Positions 45,250-55,542 of a DNA stretch of 64,000 nt are shown piece by piece. Position numbers and translations under genes: made by a program. The notes beneath the pieces are model-generated. The model made no database searches. It was given only the letters and a program-made list of their open reading frames with translations, and was not told the origin of the DNA. This DNA is from Scolanthus callimorphus. Taxonomy: Eukaryota > Cnidaria > Anthozoa > Actiniaria > Edwardsiidae. The stretch is taken from assembly GCA_033964015.1 (NCBI GenBank), contig CM066912.1, positions 21,501,073 to 21,565,072 on the forward strand, in the 5' to 3' direction. The stretch's first letter is position 1. Every line of letters starts with the position of its first letter.

Positions 45250-47250
45250 TACTTCTGGACGTTCAATCATGCAAAACTTCTTTTGTTAGGCAGTATTGAC
45301 CCAACAAATAATCCGTGCAGATGCAGTAAAACAAAGAACGAATTAACCTGCCCACACATTTGGCAGGAATGCAACGCTAGCATAAGCTCTCAAGCCTGGC
45401 CTCACTTTGACGAGCACATGCTCTATACAAATTTTCCACCTGCTATGTTTTAGTACATTCAAGTCATCTGTATATTTTTTCATTCATAAAAAGTGATAAT
45501 ATAAAAAAATCTATAACCTTGAATGAGACTAATACCGAGGGAGAATTTCATTTCCTTTTTTGGTTCCCAAAATGGTGATGTATTTCCAGCTTTGAGATGC
45601 AGATGATCCAGAGCATTCAGAAATTCCTGGCTATGCCGCTGCCTCACAAAGTGGCCTTCTATTGGAAGGCAAGTACATATCATTGAAAAAATAAATGATA
45701 AAAGTGCGGCAGGTCCAAAATGCATACCAGGAAATGCATACCAGAAAATGCATACCAGAAAATGAGACCGGAAAATGCAAATAGGAGTCATTTACATCCC
45801 CGATAGATTTTCATATCCTGATATAATGTTTTGAAGTAGGCGGCTGCTCATAAAGATTAGCAGGCTGCAAAGAAAAACTGATGGCTGACATGATGCAAAT
45901 TTCGTAGCTTCAAGCAACATCTTTAGTTTCCTCGCCAAGCCAATTCTGACTCAGACTCAAGGATTCCAGTTTTATTTTATTTTAGATATGAGGTGAGCTT
46001 TCAGGCTGCACTTAACAAAATTCTGTCATTCGAACTTTTCTCACATTCGGCAAAAAGTAGCCCGGTTGCCGGCTTATGTTTTGACAGCTCTGCTGTATCC
46101 CCGATAGATATTTTGTATCAAAAGGACACCTAAAACATATTGATCGTAGTTGTAATTTTCTCTTACTTAGCGAAGGCAAATGTAAGCTAAAATAGCGCTA
46201 AACGTATCAAATCGTTTCAGGAAAATTCCTGAAATTTGCGTGTAAGATCAGAGATGAAAAGGAAACTCCCTCAAGAGATGTAAAAGATAAAACAACCATC
46301 TACATAGTAACGGCATCCTGACAGTTCAAAATAATTTTACTGCATATTTCTACCTTTGGCCGCAGTTTGTCAGTGTTGTAATATTTTATGTACTAGCCAT
46401 TCCGTCACACGATGAAATAAAACTGTTCTTTTGAGTTTTCAGAGAGAGAGACCTGGTATGCATTTTCCGGTATGCATTTGTCAGTCTGCATTTTGGACCT
46501 GCCGGATAGGAGTGTCTGATACAATACCATGTTATAAAATCAATTTCAGGGGCCTGTCAAAACTTCAAGCAAATTACAATTCGAAGTAAAAAATCCTCTT
46601 TGTTGAATCCCCTTGATTGATATTTTAAATATGGACTATGAATTGTATCTGTGAGCAAATCTACACTTTACTTCCACATCTGAAGTCCATGCCTTCTATG
46701 TACTTTCGACTGGACGTTCAATCATGCAAAACTCCTTTTGTTAGGCAATATTGATTGCAACAACTAATCCGTGCTGATACAGTAAAACAAAGAACGAATT
46801 AACCTGCCCACACGAACATTCGCCAGGAATGCAAAGTTTTCGACGCTAGCATTAGCTCACAAGCCTGGCCTCACTTTGACGAGCGCATGCTCTATACAAA
46901 TTTTCCACCTGCTATGTTTTTAGTACATTCAAGCCATCTGTATATTTCCATTCATAAAAAGTGATAATAACAAAAAAATCTATAACCTTGAATGAGACTA
47001 ATACCAAGAGAGAATTTCATTTCCCTTTTTTGGTCCTCAAAATGGTGATGTATTTCCAGCTTTTGGGGTGCAGATGATCCAGAGCATGGTAGGGACCCCT
47101 CACAAAGAAGGCAAGTAACTTACATATCATTGAAAAAATAAATGATAAAAGTGCCTGATACAATACCATGTTCTAAAATCAAAATTGAGGGGCCTGTCTA
47201 AACTTCAAGAAAATGACAATTCGAAGAAAAACATCCTCATATGGACTAAG
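45250..47250. repeat. Direct duplication of a ~0.55-kb segment
   Basis: 45250-45706 continued by 46515-46640 matches 46712-47215. Shared landmarks include GGACGTTCAATCATGCAAAAC, AAGAACGAATTAACCTGCCC, CAAGCCTGGCCTCACTTTGA and AACCTTGAATGAGACTAATACC. Only the first copy holds the inserted element at 45707-46504. A small Cys-containing ORF across the first copy is not conserved in frame in the second. Confidence 0.85.
45707..46504. mobile_element. Mutator-type MITE with known empty site
   Basis: Ends CGGCAGGTCCAAAATGCATA and its complement. The flanks are GATAAAAGTG (45697-45706) and GATAGGAGTG (46505-46514). The duplicated segment at 47144-47153 has the single, uninterrupted GATAAAAGTG followed by CCTGATAC. 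A 9-10 bp duplication fits Mutator. Subterminal GCATACCAG(G/A)AAAT phrases repeat three times on the left. Confidence 0.75.
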
Positions 47251-47299
47251 AGTTGTATCTGTGAGCAAAATCTACCTGTACTGTCGTCACAGGCCATAA

Positions 47300-47717
47300 T
47301 GCACTAGTCATTTGTTTCCACTGACCCCCAACCCTGGTGACATAGCAGGGGAATATGAAACAGATGTTGTCAAATTTGAAATAATTCCACCGCCTACCAG
47401 GGGAGAACGCCTTGGCAAATTCCCTACACCCCGGGGAAACATTTCCTACACCCAAGGACAAATTCCACCCTCCACAAGATGGATACAAGAAACTTTCCTA
47501 ATACTATCAAAACCAGTAGAGTGTCTGCGCCGAAATGAAAAAGTTTCCCCCGCCATTCCCCCAGCCGGTTATCTGAGCCATAGCAAATTTGTAGTAAACT
47601 CCCTGGGGATCGGGGCAAGAATACAAGACAAACCACTGATATTTCCCCCACTATTGCCTGGCAAAATCCCCGCATGTCGCGGGGGTTGGGGGTCGGTGGA
47701 AGCAAATGACTAGTGCA
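47300..47717. mobile_element. Harbinger-type MITE, second copy type
   Basis: Ends TGCACTAGTCATTTG and complement, with inverted TTCCAC(T/C)GACCCCCAACCC next. TAA flanks at 47297-47299 and 47718-47720. The termini resemble those of the 35229 element (TGCACCAGTCA), so the two are probably related subfamilies. A +/- ORF pair spans it but shows no domain. Confidence 0.7.
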
Positions 47718-47720
47718 TAA

Positions 47721-48930
47721 ACTTTATCGATAGGGAGAGAGAGCAATAATTATTGCTACTAGATGATCTCCACTTGCCTGTTATATGTGAAATACTGTGT
47801 GAAGAATCCCCTGCAGCCAGGAATACATCTTGGGAATTTCTACAAAATTAAATTAAACACAAGAGTTTTATAATTGGCCCTTGTAATCAATCGTAACGTA
47901 AGTACTTAAGTAAGCTTAAGTGTGAAAAAACTCGGGAAAACCTCGTTGTAGCCGAACCAAATCGAGAAGTCGAAATAGATAAAAAAGTGTCTCAATTTGA
48001 AGAATAATTCGCCCAGTTACATAAGAGAATTCAATAATCATTGTACCATTATCTAAATGTGAAGTCTAGATCCGCTTGGGATTGCCATTTACTGATTTCC
48101 ATAGCTCGCGAACACAAGATGGCTGCCATGATACTTTATTGATAATAATATGACTTTCTCCCGAGTCTCCCCGCCAAAGGATAAACACAGCCACGGCAGC
48201 CATTCCCATTGTCAGCAATTCTAAATCACTAGAAAATACGGTATTCTGATAAAAAAAAGCTTAAGACAATAGTTTAGCGTGTAAAAACGACAAATCTCCC
48301 GAGCGGCTGCTATTAGTCTCATTCAGCTTTCATCTTTTTCAAACTAGCGTAGCGAGCCGTGAAAACAGCCGCAAAAGCGCGAAAAACAAGAACAAAAACT
48401 CGAATGAAAGTTTGCGATAGATAAAAATGATCACTACTAAATGCCACTTTTATACACTAGCTACAAAGTTTAAGTACCTACCTTGAAAATAGGTTTGTGG
48501 TCGTTGTTTGCGTTTTCTCTCGCGTGCTAGCTCTTCGTACTTCACACTCACAGCACAATCAACACAAATCAACTCGAGCAGGAACTACAGGAATATTTGC
48601 TTGTTTTGGAAACTGGAAGAATTTCAGGAGTCAATGCTTGTATTCATGGCTTTTTCTTCATGTATTTCTCCTCTGAATAATTATTGTAGGCTGGCTTTTT
48701 TTTTAAGCCGCTAGCAGCACTGTCGGCTGCCAAACTTGACAACCCGCCCCTCCCCCGTTAGTTGAGCATGCTTGACGTAACAATAGGGCTATTGTGACGT
48801 ATCCCTTCACGAATTCGTACACATCCGGGACTTGCTGAGACGTCCAAAAATCGGATCGATCCCTAGCAAATTGCACAGGCTACCCAATTGGAGTTATCAG
48901 TTATATTTTGCGATATCTGCTTTTTTGACG
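47721..48930. other. Non-coding stretch
   Basis: No supported gene. ACAAGATGGCTGCCATG near 48114 is a YY1-like site without an associated ORF. Confidence 0.3.
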
Positions 48931-48934
48931 CTGT

Positions 48935-48993
48935 TTTCTTAGGTATGGTGCTCCGCTCTGCGGCGGCCTTCGGCCGCCGCAAGGAGCTCCGCT
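48935..48993 (+). repeat. Helentron-like 3' terminus, copy 2
   Basis: TTTCTTAGGTATGGTGCTCC, hairpin GCGGCGGCCTTCGGCCGCCGC-like, then GGAGCTCCGCT. Same as 40807-40860 with a longer hairpin stem. Confidence 0.55.
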
Positions 48994-49302
48994 ATTAAAA
49001 CTGTGGTTTCTCTATTCAAGTGTTCTGCCCTATCTTCGTTCCCCTGCAGTGAACATTATGAACAGACTTCTTAAGAAGGATGCGAATAAAGCTTTGGGGC
49101 CATCTGGAGCATGTGTTTGGTTGTTTTCTCAGATCACAAAGGTACCACATCTGCTTATCAATAAATAATTTATAAACACTGTCTTGTTGACTGACATGGA
49201 GGGAAACTGTTTGTTTTGTGTTTTTGGTTTGGCTGTGGGAAACATTTAGTGGCTGAGGGTGCACAAAACTGTACTGCTTTCCCTAGGTCTCAGTCAATAA
49301 AG

Positions 49303-50365
49303 GGGTTTCTGGAAAACCCGAATAGCAAAGAGCGAATAGTACCGAATAGTACCGAATAGTGCCGAATAATACAGAAAAATGTAAAAACTACAATTCATTT
49401 TCTTCTTAATTTGTAGTTGGAGGTTATGGAAATTGAGAATCGGCTCGCCAAACAAGAATAACAACATTTCTTACCTGATTATCGCTGCGACTAGTACCAT
49501 GGAGACGGAAAGTCCGCTTTCATCGGTTGCGTTGTCCTCTGTGTTTTATTTCCCTGACATTACTACTAGGCATGTTTGCTTTTTGATCGTTTTGGGGACT
49601 AGAATTTCAGAACTTCAGAACAAACATTCTGCATGTGTACTGACTGTTGATTTGGACTATACGTTTGGACTAACGTTTGGACTACATTACCAAGCGACTA
49701 GTTATACAACAGTTAAAGTAATCAGAAATTATCTGCTACGTCTCTTGATCTTTCACAGCAAACTCTGTGATAATAAAAAGACATCCGTGATCCATTTGTG
49801 ATGGATTATTTTGTGTTCTTGTTCTTGATTTGAAAAATGTCTCAAGCCTTTCTGAATGAAGTCAGACATTGTCATATCGCTAGAGAAGGCATTACTTACC
49901 TCTTCTTTTCCGGACTGTTTGGAGCGCTGATTTCGAACATTGCAACAAGAAAATAAAGTATGTCAACTGAGGTCAGCTACGTATATACGTATAAGTATAT
50001 TAAGGCAAAATCTCACCTTTCGTCGCTCGTCGAGCAATCCATGACTTTTCGAACCAGCCCACACACATTTGCCTGTCGAACACGCGTACTCGCTTCACGT
50101 GGGAGCTCGTACCAGTTTCGCTCTCCTTTCAATTGCAACAGGGAATCCGTTGAAAAAATGGCGCTAAGTCTCTGCCGTCGCGATCATCGGGTAAGAAATT
50201 GTTGTTATTCTTGTTTGACTAGCCGATTCTCAATTCCATATAGCCTCCAATTTCAAATTAAGAAGAAAATGAATTGTACTTTTTTCCATTTTTCGGTATA
50301 ATTCGGTACTATTCGGCACTATTCGGTACTTTTCGCTCTTCGCTATTCGGGTTTTCCAGAAACCT
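49303..50365. mobile_element. Mutator-type element with ~190-bp inverted repeats
   Basis: GTCAATAAAG (10 bp, perfect) flanks both sides: 49293-49302 and 50366-50375. The terminal inverted repeats start GGGTTTCTGGAAAACCCGAA and contain repeated CCGAATAGTA(C), CAATTCATTTTCTTCTTAAT and GAATAACAACA. They extend about 190 bp. Long inverted repeats and a 9-10 bp duplication are typical of Mutator. The inner ~690 bp encodes nothing I recognise and could include captured sequence. Confidence 0.8.
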
Positions 50366-50375
50366 GTCAATAAAG

Positions 50376-51080
50376 TGCTAAGTATATTTACTATAGTTTG
50401 GCTATGTGTTTTTAATGCAGGACATGGTTTGTGAAAATTTAAAAGCATAAATGAAGTGAGCAAAATAATTCAGATGGCTTTTGAACATTTTGGACATGAA
50501 AAAATAAAATTTGTTTTTCCAAGAAGCCATCTGCTTATCAATACCACAGTAAACCTAAAAATCAAGCATGGAGTACAGGCAGGTGTGAAGAATATCTTTG
50601 GTGATTGTATAATAAGCAGCTCTCCTTAAAGGGGCACTCACATGCTTAATTTGTGTACACCCTGTCATAAAAAGTCTTATTCTTAGTGGCAGATCCAGGG
50701 GGGTTCCACAAAACCCCCATTGAGCATCAGAACAAGGATTTTTGATGTGATTGCAGGTCTCCATAGTATTATCTGTAACAGTCTTCGAAGGAGTTCAGGG
50801 GAAACGGAATCCCCCTTAGAAAAACCCTGGAGCTGTCACTGATTGTAATCACCAAAAATACATAAAATAACAGTACAGGTTTGTTAAATGACCTTTTAAC
50901 TGTTAAGTCAATGCAAATCTATAGTGTCTTTATATATTATCAAAAGGATGGAATTGGATTGCTATTTGAACTATTGTCAGTAAAGCATGCAAGTTCCCGG
51001 AAGTTTACGCAGCCTATTGTTCTCTTCACCCACTCCAGCAATAAATCTTCCATTGCACAAGCGCATGAAAGATTTAAATA
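50376..51080. other. Spacer left of the P-like element
   Basis: No supported gene or repeat. Confidence 0.3.
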
Positions 51081-52644
51081 GGTGGTGCCATGGATCGTAG
51101 AAAAGACTGGATAGGAAACTATAGGTCACGTGGGGTGTTTAGGGCGCGCTGATTGGCTGTTTCAGGTTTCAAGATGGCAGCATCCTAGTTGAAAATCGTG
51201 ACGTGAAAGATGGCGTAAGTATAGGGGGAAAACAGTGCTTTTTTCATTTGATTTCTGACATTTTTGTTCAATTTTATTAATGTGTAGACTTCTAAGTTGT
51301 TAAACTATATTTTTTGTTTTGTTTTCTTGCAAAAACAACCGGCCTACGCCACGGAGCGACATCAAGGTATGTTCGTGTTGTGTTTATTTACATGAATTTG
51401 CATCAACTTTTGAGAAAATCGCGTCCCAGAAAAAGGTACAATTACGTAGGATTTACCCATGAAGTAGGTGTTTTTGGGACGCAGTTTGTTTTGTGAAAAC
51501 ATGACATCAGAGTTGTTTTGAAGCGATTATTTGAGAGTTCTGTGTTGAAATTGTGGCGTAGGACCCATTTCACTGATTCTTCTTGTTATTTTTATTTTTG
51601 TTTTTTTGTTAAACCAATGCTCAATCTGGGCCTTGCCTTTGTGATAGACTTTGTCACGAACTTTTACCTAATATGTGTCTCCTCGCTTTGTTTTTCACCG
51701 GATTCCATAAAGGGACAAGCTGACCATTTTGGCCCTTGCCTTTACTTTAGGAGAGATTGACATGAAGTTATTTAAAATAATAATTAATATATTTTCCTGT
51801 GTTCCTGTAGATTTCTCTCAACATGGCAAGGGGAAAGCTCGACAGAGCAAGGAAATATTCACACCGTAAATATAACTGCACTTCAAATGCTGATTCTTCC
51901 AAACCGCCAGTGGATGTGATCTTCCAGTCCAGTATCAGTTCTCCCTCCGTAATGTACCCTCAGCTGTCCTTCACCAACCGTCTGTTTACAACTACACCCG
52001 TGTCTTCTCGGTTCTAGCTGATGATTCTGTTCTTCTAAATAAATGGACCCTGATAAAACATTCAGAACTCTTTCTAATGCTCTGCACCTTCATTAATGAC
52101 AACCCTGGTAGCATTCCTGTCAAAGAGAGAACTATCATTGTGAACACTGACTTCACATGGAAAGTTATAGTATCTAGTAATATCTGTGTGACATCATTGC
52201 CTAACATCCCTGATAAGATAACATCAACAAGCAGCTTTGTCCAATTGTTACATGGAGTTGATCAATCTACTGTGTGCCCAGGCATCAAAGATGTTAAGTT
52301 GATTGAGCTTGCCAAAATGGGAGGACGGAATGGAGTTTTCAAAGATTTACATGGAAACGTCAGAGCACAATTACATAATGATAGCATTCGTCTGGTCAAA
52401 TGTTGTGACTTGACAGAGGATGCGATATGCAAACCTTGTAAGGTGTTTAAGAGGATTTTACAAACCATGTCGTATCATCAAAAGGAAACCTCAATGGTAA
52501 CAGTATGCCAAAACAAGCACCAGCAGCCATTGTCCATGGAAGAACTTGACAGAGGAAGAGAAGAAAGAACGAATAGAGAATGCCAGGAAACAAAGGCAAC
52601 AGACATCAAAGAAAGTGAAGAGGCTTGAGGAAAAATTTAATCAG

Positions 52645-53546
52645 GTGAGTAATTATTTTTAAATTGGATTATAGAGCGGTTATCACATGACTGTAGTGAA
52701 AACCATCACAAAGTAGAGATAAGGAATTAACCTTGTGTGAAAGCTAACATGCTAATGAAATGGTCCCATGTGTGCTTCTGAGCGTTAGCCCTAGTAAGCG
52801 GAGAAAGAGAAAAAATCTCTGACCCCAAGAGGGATTTTTTCTCTTTCTCTGCTTACTAGGGCTAATGCTCAGAAGCACACATGGGACCATTTCATTAGCA
52901 CGTTAGCTTTCACACAAGGTTAATTCCTTATCTCCACTCTGTTGAACTTAGTGCTACGCGGCCACAGGCTTGCCTGAACATCTACATACAATCACAAAGT
53001 AATTACACCAATTCTGAACAAAACCTATAAAAGTGATTACAAAGTAATTGCAAATTACTCACGACAGTCATGTGAAATCTGCTCTATTTGGATCATAGTA
53101 TAATTACTCAAGCGATTCTGTGAGCTGATTGGTTGTGTGATGTTTGGAATAACATTGAAAGTATTGGGGATTGCTCGCACATTTTATTACGAAACTAAAA
53201 AGTAAAAAAATACCCCTATTTTTTTGTAAAAAATGTTAGCACTTGAGTAATTATACTAAAACAATTAGGTAGTTGCCTCACGCTCTGTAAATATTGGCAA
53301 ATAGTCACCTGGCCATTATTGCTTCACAGGAGTAAAAGGGTTATGATAAAGGCAGACATTTTAAGCATTGGTACATTAAACATAATTAATATGATCAGTG
53401 GTTGAGTCGGGGGGGGGGGGGGGGGGTACTTACCATTGTGACCTTTCCTTTTTCACAATCATGCATTTGCTTCTGGTGCCCCTAATACATCATATGTTGC
53501 TTAATTTATGGATGCCTTAATTTTCTTCTTTTCCATATTATTTCAG
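52645..53546 (+). other. Intron of the P-type transposase gene
   Basis: Consensus donor GTGAGT and acceptor TTATTTCAG. It joins a Lys/Glu-rich coiled-coil-like frame (ending ..FNQ) to an acidic continuation (NLVALQEEDEDI) in phase. It contains the element at 52673-53087 and an 18-base G run at 53410-53427. Confidence 0.7.
52673..53087. mobile_element. MITE with ~115-bp-arm hairpin, inside the intron
   Basis: Termini AGAGCGGTTATCACATGACT and, inverted, AGTCATGTGAAATCTGCTCT are shared with 41917-42204. TTGGATTAT (52664-52672) and TTGGATCAT (53088-53096) may be a 9-bp duplication with one change. The interior is a large inverted repeat: 52711-52833 against about 52843-52950, with AAGCGGAGAAAGAGAAAAAA near the tip and a short loop. 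Confidence 0.7.
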
Positions 53547-53740
53547 AACTTGGTAGCATTGCAAGAGGAGGATGAGGATATTATCCAAGAATTGTTTAGT
53601 GTGTTGTCACTAATACCTGCACTTCCAGTGACCCTGACGACTTCAAAAGTCTGCTGGTACAGCAACAGCAAAAAATTCTACAATGCACTGACAAGAGAGG
53701 AATCAGATGGCATCCACTAATTATAAGGTGGTGTTTTGAA

Positions 53741-55216
53741 TTGCATTCAAATTCACCAAAAGCATACCAGATGCTTAAAGACAGTGGTATTCTTGTACTA
53801 CCAAATGAAAGAACATTAAGAGATTACAGTAGTTCATTTAAGTCATCCATAGGTTTTGATTCTGAATACTTAGATGCACTAAAAAGAGATTTTGAACGTC
53901 GGTCCAATCCTAACACATGCGACAATTGGTTTGGAGTTATTCATGATGAAGTGTCATTGAGGCAGGAGCTTGTGTTTGATGATGCAGGTAAGCTGATTGG
54001 TTTTGTAGATTTGGGTTCAGTCCAAAACAGCATTGATGAACTAGAAATGTCTTTAACTTCTGAAAACAAATCTGTTATCTCTCCTGATGAGGCAACTCAC
54101 ATGTTTGTCTTCATGGCTGTTAGCCTTTTTTCAGACTTTAAAATGCCAGTGTGCTTTTTCCCTACTACAACTATTAAGTCATTCGCTCTTTTCAATGTTT
54201 TCTGGAAGTGCATAGAGGAGTTGGAACTTAGAGGTTTCCATGTGTTGACTAGCACCTGTGACGGTGCTTCACCACACCGTAAATTTTACAAGTTCCATGC
54301 TCCTCTGGGAACACCAAAAGGCACACTTATTTACAAAACACAGAATCCTTTTGCTGAGGAGGAGAGATTTTTGTATTTCATTTGTGATCCTGTTCACCTC
54401 CTTAAGACTACTAGAAACAACTGGGAGAATAGTTGCTGGAGGAACAAGACAAAGAAGTTGAAAAATAATGATATGTGGATCTCCTGGCTTCAGCTCATCG
54501 ATGCCTTTGAGAATGACATTAATGATTCTAATGCTTCAGGGCTGAGAATTCTCCATAAACTAAAAGCAGACCATTTGTTTTTGAACCCCTATCTCAGAAT
54601 GAGAGTATATCTTGCTGCTCAGGTTTTCAGCAACAGAGTTGCATATGCAATCACAAGTCAAGGTAAGGCTGGTACCCAGGAAACAGCAAAGTTTGTTCAG
54701 CACATGAATGACTTTTTTGACTGTCTAAATGCAAATAGGGTGTGGACAGAATTTGAATTCAAAAGTGTTTATCGTCTGTCTAATGACAGACGGCTTGATT
54801 GGCTTGAGAAGGATTTTTTGCAGTACTTTGCAGATTGGAAGGCATGGACCATGCGTCAAACTCATGTGTCACTTAAAGAACGTAAAATGTATTTCCTAAG
54901 TGATCAAACATGGGAAGGATTACAGATCTGTGTGAAATCATTCGTCGAAGTTGTAAGGTTTGCTTTAAATATCCCAGATGTAAAATATGTTGTAGCAACT
55001 AAGTTCAATCAAGACCCCCTAGAGAAGTTTTTTGGTAAGTTGAGACAAAGTAGAGGTGCATATGGTTCCTTCACTTGTAAAGAATTTGGCCAGAGCTATG
55101 CTTGTCAAGCATTCAGGAGTTCTGCACCACTAAAAAGTATCAGAAGATGGAAAAGAAATGGTGGTGTGCTTGACAAATTAGACATAAATATCCCTTTGGA
55201 AAAGCGCAAAAAGTAG
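53741..55216 (+). CDS. P-type transposase catalytic domain ORF
   Basis: The 491-codon frame begins at a TTG and is open further 5', so this is not a true start. Visible features are HDEVSLR (Asp69), TCDGASPHRKF (Asp174), DPVHLLKTTRN (216-226, a conserved block of this family in the GTP-binding insertion) and FNQDPLEKFFG (Glu428). These are the three catalytic acidic positions in the right order and spacing for P/THAP9 transposases. The protein ends only about 60 residues after the catalytic Glu, shorter than most family members, which continue with a further C-terminal domain. Confidence 0.85.
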   Translation: MHSNSPKAYQMLKDSGILVLPNERTLRDYSSSFKSSIGFDSEYLDALKRDFERRSNPNTCDNWFGVIHDEVSLRQELVFDDAGKLIGFVDLGSVQNSIDELEMSLTSENKSVISPDEATHMFVFMAVSLFSDFKMPVCFFPTTTIKSFALFNVFWKCIEELELRGFHVLTSTCDGASPHRKFYKFHAPLGTPKGTLIYKTQNPFAEEERFLYFICDPVHLLKTTRNNWENSCWRNKTKKLKNNDMWISWLQLIDAFENDINDSNASGLRILHKLKADHLFLNPYLRMRVYLAAQVFSNRVAYAITSQGKAGTQETAKFVQHMNDFFDCLNANRVWTEFEFKSVYRLSNDRRLDWLEKDFLQYFADWKAWTMRQTHVSLKERKMYFLSDQTWEGLQICVKSFVEVVRFALNIPDVKYVVATKFNQDPLEKFFGKLRQSRGAYGSFTCKEFGQSYACQAFRSSAPLKSIRRWKRNGGVLDKLDINIPLEKRKK

Positions 55217-55542
55217 TTATCAGCATATCAGGCTGTAGCAATTTTTTTCTTGTGGGGGAGGGTCAGTAAGCTGGGTCAGAGTACCCTGCCATATGTATAA
55301 CAATTTATTGTTGTATTGATGCATTTTTAATATACCCTGGTAAAAAATATTCAGTTGAATTGTACACTTGAATTTACAAATAAATTGTACACATTGAACC
55401 TACTTTGTATTATTCTCAAAATTCCACAAAATATCCATCAAAGTGGTGATGTTATTATTATTTTTTTGGGGGGGGGGGGAGGGGGGTTGAATCTGATACT
55501 AGGTGTCTCCCACCACTCCTGTAGTTTGTTTAGTTTATTGAA
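55217..55542. other. Gap between convergent P-element genes
   Basis: Holds a G-rich run near 55468-55488 and AT-rich sequence with TTTAATATA and AATAAA-type signals on both strands (for example AATAAATTG near 55378). It probably serves as the polyadenylation region for both genes. Confidence 0.4.

Larger units (their letters stand above)
51811..55216 (+). pseudogene. P/THAP9-type transposase gene (frame-broken, one intron)
   Basis: P transposases excise and insert the element using an RNase H-like core with D, D and E and a GTP-binding insertion. The exon opening after acceptor TTCCTGTAG (51810) has an ATG at 51823. The frame changes near 51925 and 52535, giving a helix-rich KK/EE stretch that looks like the coiled-coil after the DNA-binding domain. 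Donor CAG/GTGAGT (52645) and acceptor ATTTCAG (53546) define a 902-bp intron holding a MITE. Another frame change falls near 53610. The catalytic region follows in one ORF. No THAP zinc finger (C-C-C-H) is seen; a small exon could be missed upstream (candidate donor at 51215 after an ATG). Either inactive or affected by assembly indels. Confidence 0.75.

Noticed and set aside
47312..47713. 133-codon plus-strand ORF
   Set aside because: It spans a Harbinger-type MITE and reads through its inverted ends. No domain is seen.
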